Shown here: positions 60,632-64,000 of the stretch, one piece after another
Layout: each line of letters opens with the position of its first letter
How positions within the stretch are numbered: the stretch's first letter is position 1
Source of the DNA: Rhodobacter sp. TJ_12
GTDB lineage: Bacteria; Pseudomonadota; Alphaproteobacteria; Rhodobacterales; Rhodobacteraceae
NCBI RefSeq assembly: GCF_020023995.1
Contig: NZ_NRRD01000006.1
Coordinates: 1-64,000, forward strand
Length of the DNA: 64,000 bases
Direction of reading: 5' to 3'
Translations under genes and position numbers: made by a program
The notes under the pieces: model-generated
What the model was told of the DNA's origin: nothing
What the model saw: the letters and a program-made list of their open reading frames with translations, nothing else
The model's database searches: none

Positions 60632-62806
60632 ATGACACAGGCCGATTTTCTCACCGCCCCCTTCCCCGTCCCGCATGAGCTTCCCGAGGAAGACCTGACC
60701 GGGCCGAAGCGCTTCTTCAACCGCGAGCTGAGCTGGCTGGCCTTCAACTGGCGTGTGCTGGAAGAGGCGGCAAACCTGCGTGTGCCGCTTTTGGAGCGGC
60801 TGCGCTTCTTGTCGATCTCGGCCACCAACCTTGATGAATTTTACACCGTGCGCGTCGCGGGCCTGATGGAATTGGTGCGCGAACGCAATGCCGTGCCTTC
60901 GGATGACGGGCTGACCCCTGCCGAACAGCTTGCGCTGATCAATGCCGATGCCCGCGCGCTGATGGAAACCCAGCAAAGCACATGGAACACTTTGCGCCGC
61001 GAGATGGAAGAGGCAGGCATTCACCTGCTGACCCGCTCCAAGATCACGGCGACGGATCGCAAGTTCTTGGCCGAGTATTTTCTGGCCAATGTGTTCCCGG
61101 TGCTGTCACCGCTGGCGATTGACCCGGCGCACCCGTTTCCCTTCATCCCGAACACCGGCTTCTGCCTTGCGCTGGAGCTTGAACGCACCGCCGACAAACG
61201 CCGGATGCAGGCGCTCTTGCCGATCCCGCAGCAGATTGATCGGTTCGTGCGCCTGCCGGGCGAGGCGCGCTTCTTGCCGCTGGAAGAGCTGCTTTTGCTG
61301 CATCTCGATATGCTGTTCCCGCGCTATACCGAAACAGGGCATTGCGCGTTTCGGGTGCTGCGCGACAGCGATCTGGAGGTCGAAGACGAGGCCGAAGACC
61401 TTGTGCGCGAATTTGAAACCGCACTGAAACGGCGCCGCCGCGGACAGGTGATCCGGCTGAAAATCACCACCGGGGCCCCCAATGCGCTGCGCCGCCTGAT
61501 CATGGAAGAATTGCACGTCGCGCAAGACGAAGTGGTCGAGGTGAAGGGCCTTTTGGGGATTGCCGATCTCAAGGAACTGGTGATCGACAGCCGCCCCGAT
61601 CTTTTGTGGACACCCTTCGTGCCGCGCGTGCCCGAGCGCGTGCAAGACCATGATGGCGATATGTTCTCGGCCATTCGGCAAAAGGACATGCTGCTGCACC
61701 ATCCCTATGAAACCTTTGACATGGTGATCCGCTTTCTCAATCAGGCGGCGAACGATCCCAATGTCTTGGCGATCAAACAAACGCTTTACCGCACATCGAA
61801 GGATAGCCCGGTTGTGGATGCCCTGTGCGAGGCGGCGGAAAACGGCAAATCGGTCACCGCGCTGGTCGAATTGAAAGCGCGCTTTGACGAGGCCGCCAAC
61901 ATCCGCCAGTCGCGGCGGCTGGAACGGTCGGGCGCGCATGTCGTTTACGGCTTCATGCATCTGAAAACGCATGCTAAAATTTCGACCGTGGTGCGCCGCG
62001 AAGGCAATAGTCTGGTGACCTATACCCATTACGGCACCGGCAACTATCACCCGATCACGGCGCGGATTTACACCGATCTGAGCTTTTTCACCTGTGATGC
62101 GAACCTTGGCCGCGATGCCACCAAGGTCTTCAATTTCCTGTCCGGCTATGTGCACCCCGAAGGACTTGAAAACCTTGCCATCTCGCCCTCGTCGCTCAAG
62201 CCGCGGCTTTTGGAACTGATCGCCGCCGAGGCCGATCATGCCCGCGCCGGGCGTCCGGCGGAAATCTGGATCAAGGTCAATGCACTGATCGATTCCGATG
62301 TGATCGATGCGCTTTATGCCGCCAGCCAAGCCGGGGTAAAAATCTCGCTGGTGGTGCGCGGCATTTGCGGCGTGCGCCCCGGTATCAAGGGGCTTAGCGA
62401 AAATATCCGCGTCAAATCCATCGTCGGACGGTTCTTGGAACATTCGCGCATCATGTGCTTTGGCAATGGCGGGGGGCTGCCCTCGGACGAGGCACGGGTG
62501 TTCTTTTCCTCGGCCGATTTGATGGGGCGCAACCTCACCCGACGCGTGGAAACGCTGGTCGAGGCCAAGAACGACACCGTCAAGGCGCAGATCGTCGGCC
62601 AGATCATGGCGGCGAACATGGCCGATACCGCACAAAGTTGGGTGTTGGGCCCGGATGGGCGTTTCATCCGCGCCCTGCCCGAAGGCAAAGACCTATTTTC
62701 GTGCCACAAGTTCTTCATGGACAACCCTTCGCTCTCGGGGCGTGGCACGGCGGGCGCAAAGGACGTGCCGGTGCTTGCCCATGGGCCCGAAGACAGGATA
62801 GCGTGA
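60632..62806 (+). CDS. ppk1: Polyphosphate kinase 1
   Basis: The 724-residue enzyme polymerises ATP gamma-phosphate to polyphosphate. It has the N-terminal [19 protein letters not shown] motif, head domain, two PLD-like catalytic domains, and the autophosphorylated His in [10 protein letters not shown], with [14 protein letters not shown] near the C-terminus. It is followed by ppx after 36 bases, a common PPK-PPX pair. Length is normal. Confidence 0.96.
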   Translation: MTQADFLTAPFPVPHELPEEDLTGPKRFFNRELSWLAFNWRVLEEAANLRVPLLERLRFLSISATNLDEFYTVRVAGLMELVRERNAVPSDDGLTPAEQLALINADARALMETQQSTWNTLRREMEEAGIHLLTRSKITATDRKFLAEYFLANVFPVLSPLAIDPAHPFPFIPNTGFCLALELERTADKRRMQALLPIPQQIDRFVRLPGEARFLPLEELLLLHLDMLFPRYTETGHCAFRVLRDSDLEVEDEAEDLVREFETALKRRRRGQVIRLKITTGAPNALRRLIMEELHVAQDEVVEVKGLLGIADLKELVIDSRPDLLWTPFVPRVPERVQDHDGDMFSAIRQKDMLLHHPYETFDMVIRFLNQAANDPNVLAIKQTLYRTSKDSPVVDALCEAAENGKSVTALVELKARFDEAANIRQSRRLERSGAHVVYGFMHLKTHAKISTVVRREGNSLVTYTHYGTGNYHPITARIYTDLSFFTCDANLGRDATKVFNFLSGYVHPEGLENLAISPSSLKPRLLELIAAEADHARAGRPAEIWIKVNALIDSDVIDALYAASQAGVKISLVVRGICGVRPGIKGLSENIRVKSIVGRFLEHSRIMCFGNGGGLPSDEARVFFSSADLMGRNLTRRVETLVEAKNDTVKAQIVGQIMAANMADTAQSWVLGPDGRFIRALPEGKDLFSCHKFFMDNPSLSGRGTAGAKDVPVLAHGPEDRIA

Positions 62807-62842
62807 GGTCGCTCTTGGACGACTGACTCGGAAGGCTGCCCG

Positions 62843-64000
62843 ATGACCGCAAAAACCGTTTCCGCCCACGAAGACGGCGACGATTGGGACGCTTTCGGGA
62901 AACCGCTTTTCGATGATCCATCCGCCCGCGCTGTATCGCGCGTGGGGGTGGTGGATGTCGGCTCCAACTCTGTGCGGATGGTGGTGTTCGACGGCGCGGC
63001 CCGCAGCCCGGCCTATTTCTTCAACGAAAAGGTCATGGCGGGGCTTGGCAAGGGGCTGACCGAAACCGGGATGCTGCACCCCAAGGGGCGGGTCCGGGCG
63101 CTGACCGCGCTCAAACGCTTTTCGGCACTGGCCAAGGGCATGGATATCGGGCCGCTGACCTGCGTGGCCACGGCGGCGGTGCGCGATGCCAAGGACGGCC
63201 CCGAATTTCAGCGCCAAGTGGAAACCGAAACCGGGCTGCGGCTGCATGTGATCGATGGCACCGAAGAGGCGCGGCTGTCGGCCCAAGGTGTGCTTTTGGG
63301 TTGGCCCGACGCGCAGGGTCTCATTTCGGACATCGGCGGCAATTCGATGGAATTGGCGGTGCTGGGCGGGCGCAAGGTCGGCAAGCGCGACACCTCCCCG
63401 CTCGGGCCGTTCCGGCTGCAACAGATCGAGGGCGGCAAGAAAGAGCAACTGGCCCATATTCGCGCCCATATCGAACGGCTGGCCACCAAGGTCGGCACCG
63501 ATCATGACCGTCTTTACCTTGTGGGTGGCTCGTGGCGCGCCATCGCCCGGCTGGATATGGAGCGCAACAAATACCCGCTTTTGGTGTTGCATGAATACCG
63601 GATGGAGCCCGAAAGCCTGCTGAAAACGCTGGATTGGATCGGCAAGCAGGATGTGGGCGATCTGCGGTCGAAAACCGGCACCTCGCAGGCGCGGATGGAA
63701 TTGGTGCCGCTGGCCTCGCTGGTGTTGCGCGAATTGATCGAGACTTTCCAGCCCAAGGAAATCGACGTTTCCTCTTACGGCATCCGCGAGGGGCTTTTGT
63801 ATGAGCAGATGCCCGACAAGCTGCGCGCGCGCGATCCGCTGATTGAAGCCTGTCGCCATGCCGAACGCAATCAATCTCGCATTCCGGGCTTTGGCAAGAA
63901 GCTGCATGCCTTCATCGAGCCGCTTTTTGGCGAGATCAGCCCGGCGCGCTACCGGCTGATGCGCGCCGCCTGTTTGTTGCATGACACGACATGGCGCACC
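62843..64000 (+). CDS. ppx: Exopolyphosphatase/GppA family, partial at right edge
   Basis: The reading frame is open from ATG 62843 to the end of the window (386 codons visible). The ASKHA fold shows VGVVDVGSNSVRMVVFDG (phosphate 1), ATAAVRDAKDG, ISDIGGNSMELAVL (phosphate 2), LGPFRLQQ and LVGGSWRAIARLD. A short acidic leader of about 33 residues precedes the fold. It hydrolyses polyphosphate or pppGpp. The C-terminus lies outside the window. Confidence 0.93.
   Translation, partial: MTAKTVSAHEDGDDWDAFGKPLFDDPSARAVSRVGVVDVGSNSVRMVVFDGAARSPAYFFNEKVMAGLGKGLTETGMLHPKGRVRALTALKRFSALAKGMDIGPLTCVATAAVRDAKDGPEFQRQVETETGLRLHVIDGTEEARLSAQGVLLGWPDAQGLISDIGGNSMELAVLGGRKVGKRDTSPLGPFRLQQIEGGKKEQLAHIRAHIERLATKVGTDHDRLYLVGGSWRAIARLDMERNKYPLLVLHEYRMEPESLLKTLDWIGKQDVGDLRSKTGTSQARMELVPLASLVLRELIETFQPKEIDVSSYGIREGLLYEQMPDKLRARDPLIEACRHAERNQSRIPGFGKKLHAFIEPLFGEISPARYRLMRAACLLHDTTWRT

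Noticed and set aside
1-64000. CRISPR array, integron or tyrosine-integrase island
   Set aside because: No regularly spaced repeat array, no attC sites and no integrase gene were seen; the mobile DNA is explained by a transposable phage and possible IS traces.

Overview
The window reads as a high-GC alphaproteobacterial chromosome of the Rhodobacteraceae (Rhodobacter/Paracoccus-like). The grounds are a Rhodobacterales-style 16S leader with boxA at the left edge, a short ProS without the editing insertion, an HdaA-type DnaA-related ATPase next to ppk1 and ppx, and a GC-rich intergenic repeat family containing GGGATATTT and ACAAAGTCGA. The assignment is inferred from gene content; no search was run.

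Left host block (1-5886). The leader of an rRNA operon, transcribed leftward out of the window, is followed by a leftward ugpBAEC operon for sn-glycerol-3-phosphate uptake. Its last gene is an endonuclease/exonuclease/phosphatase-fold enzyme in the place where a diesterase such as UgpQ is often found. An inter-cistronic hairpin follows ugpB and a possible Pho box precedes it.

Accessory block (6080-8388). This lower-GC stretch holds a membrane-anchored SGNH-like hydrolase, a cluster of five short repeats forming two perfect inverted pairs (probably an insertion-sequence footprint), a small secreted protein and a small lipoprotein.

Prephage core (8465-45057). This is an essentially intact Mu-like transposable prophage with a long-tailed (siphovirus) tail, the architecture known from RcapMu of Rhodobacter capsulatus. 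In order it carries: an S24-type repressor with clustered operator dyads lying on a promoter; Ner; a ParB-like protein; MuA and MuB; DUF3164; HU; GemA/Gp16; an ASCH protein; an orphan DNA methyltransferase; and Mor. Then come lysozyme, holin-like protein and XhlA-like protein; terminase, DUF935 portal, MuF with a C-terminal nuclease-toxin-like domain, gpG, protease with nested scaffold, decoration and capsid proteins; Gp49, Gp36 and Gp37; and a lambda-like tail module with a -1 frameshift pair, a tape measure with a lysozyme domain, an NlpC/P60 protein, a J-like tip protein and an SGNH-tipped fibre.

Cargo block (45058-48060). After the fibre comes a dyad-rich 300-base leader and a tightly coupled, lower-GC four-gene operon: Nudix hydrolase, membrane-anchored Rossmann-like protein, NeuD/PglD-like acyltransferase and divergent histidine phosphatase. 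It is followed by a tandem 15-bp repeat with 22-bp period. This cassette is the best candidate for an undescribed system. I could not place the exact prophage ends, so whether the cassette is phage cargo or a separate insertion next to tRNA-Met is unresolved.

Right host block (48092-64000). tRNA-Met, an L,D-transpeptidase, purU, lolC-lolD, an ArsC/YffB-like protein, an XRE regulator, a cold-shock protein, thrS, proS, two hypothetical proteins, a PerM/AI-2E family permease, hdaA, ppk1 and a ppx gene that runs off the right edge. This is ordinary housekeeping content.
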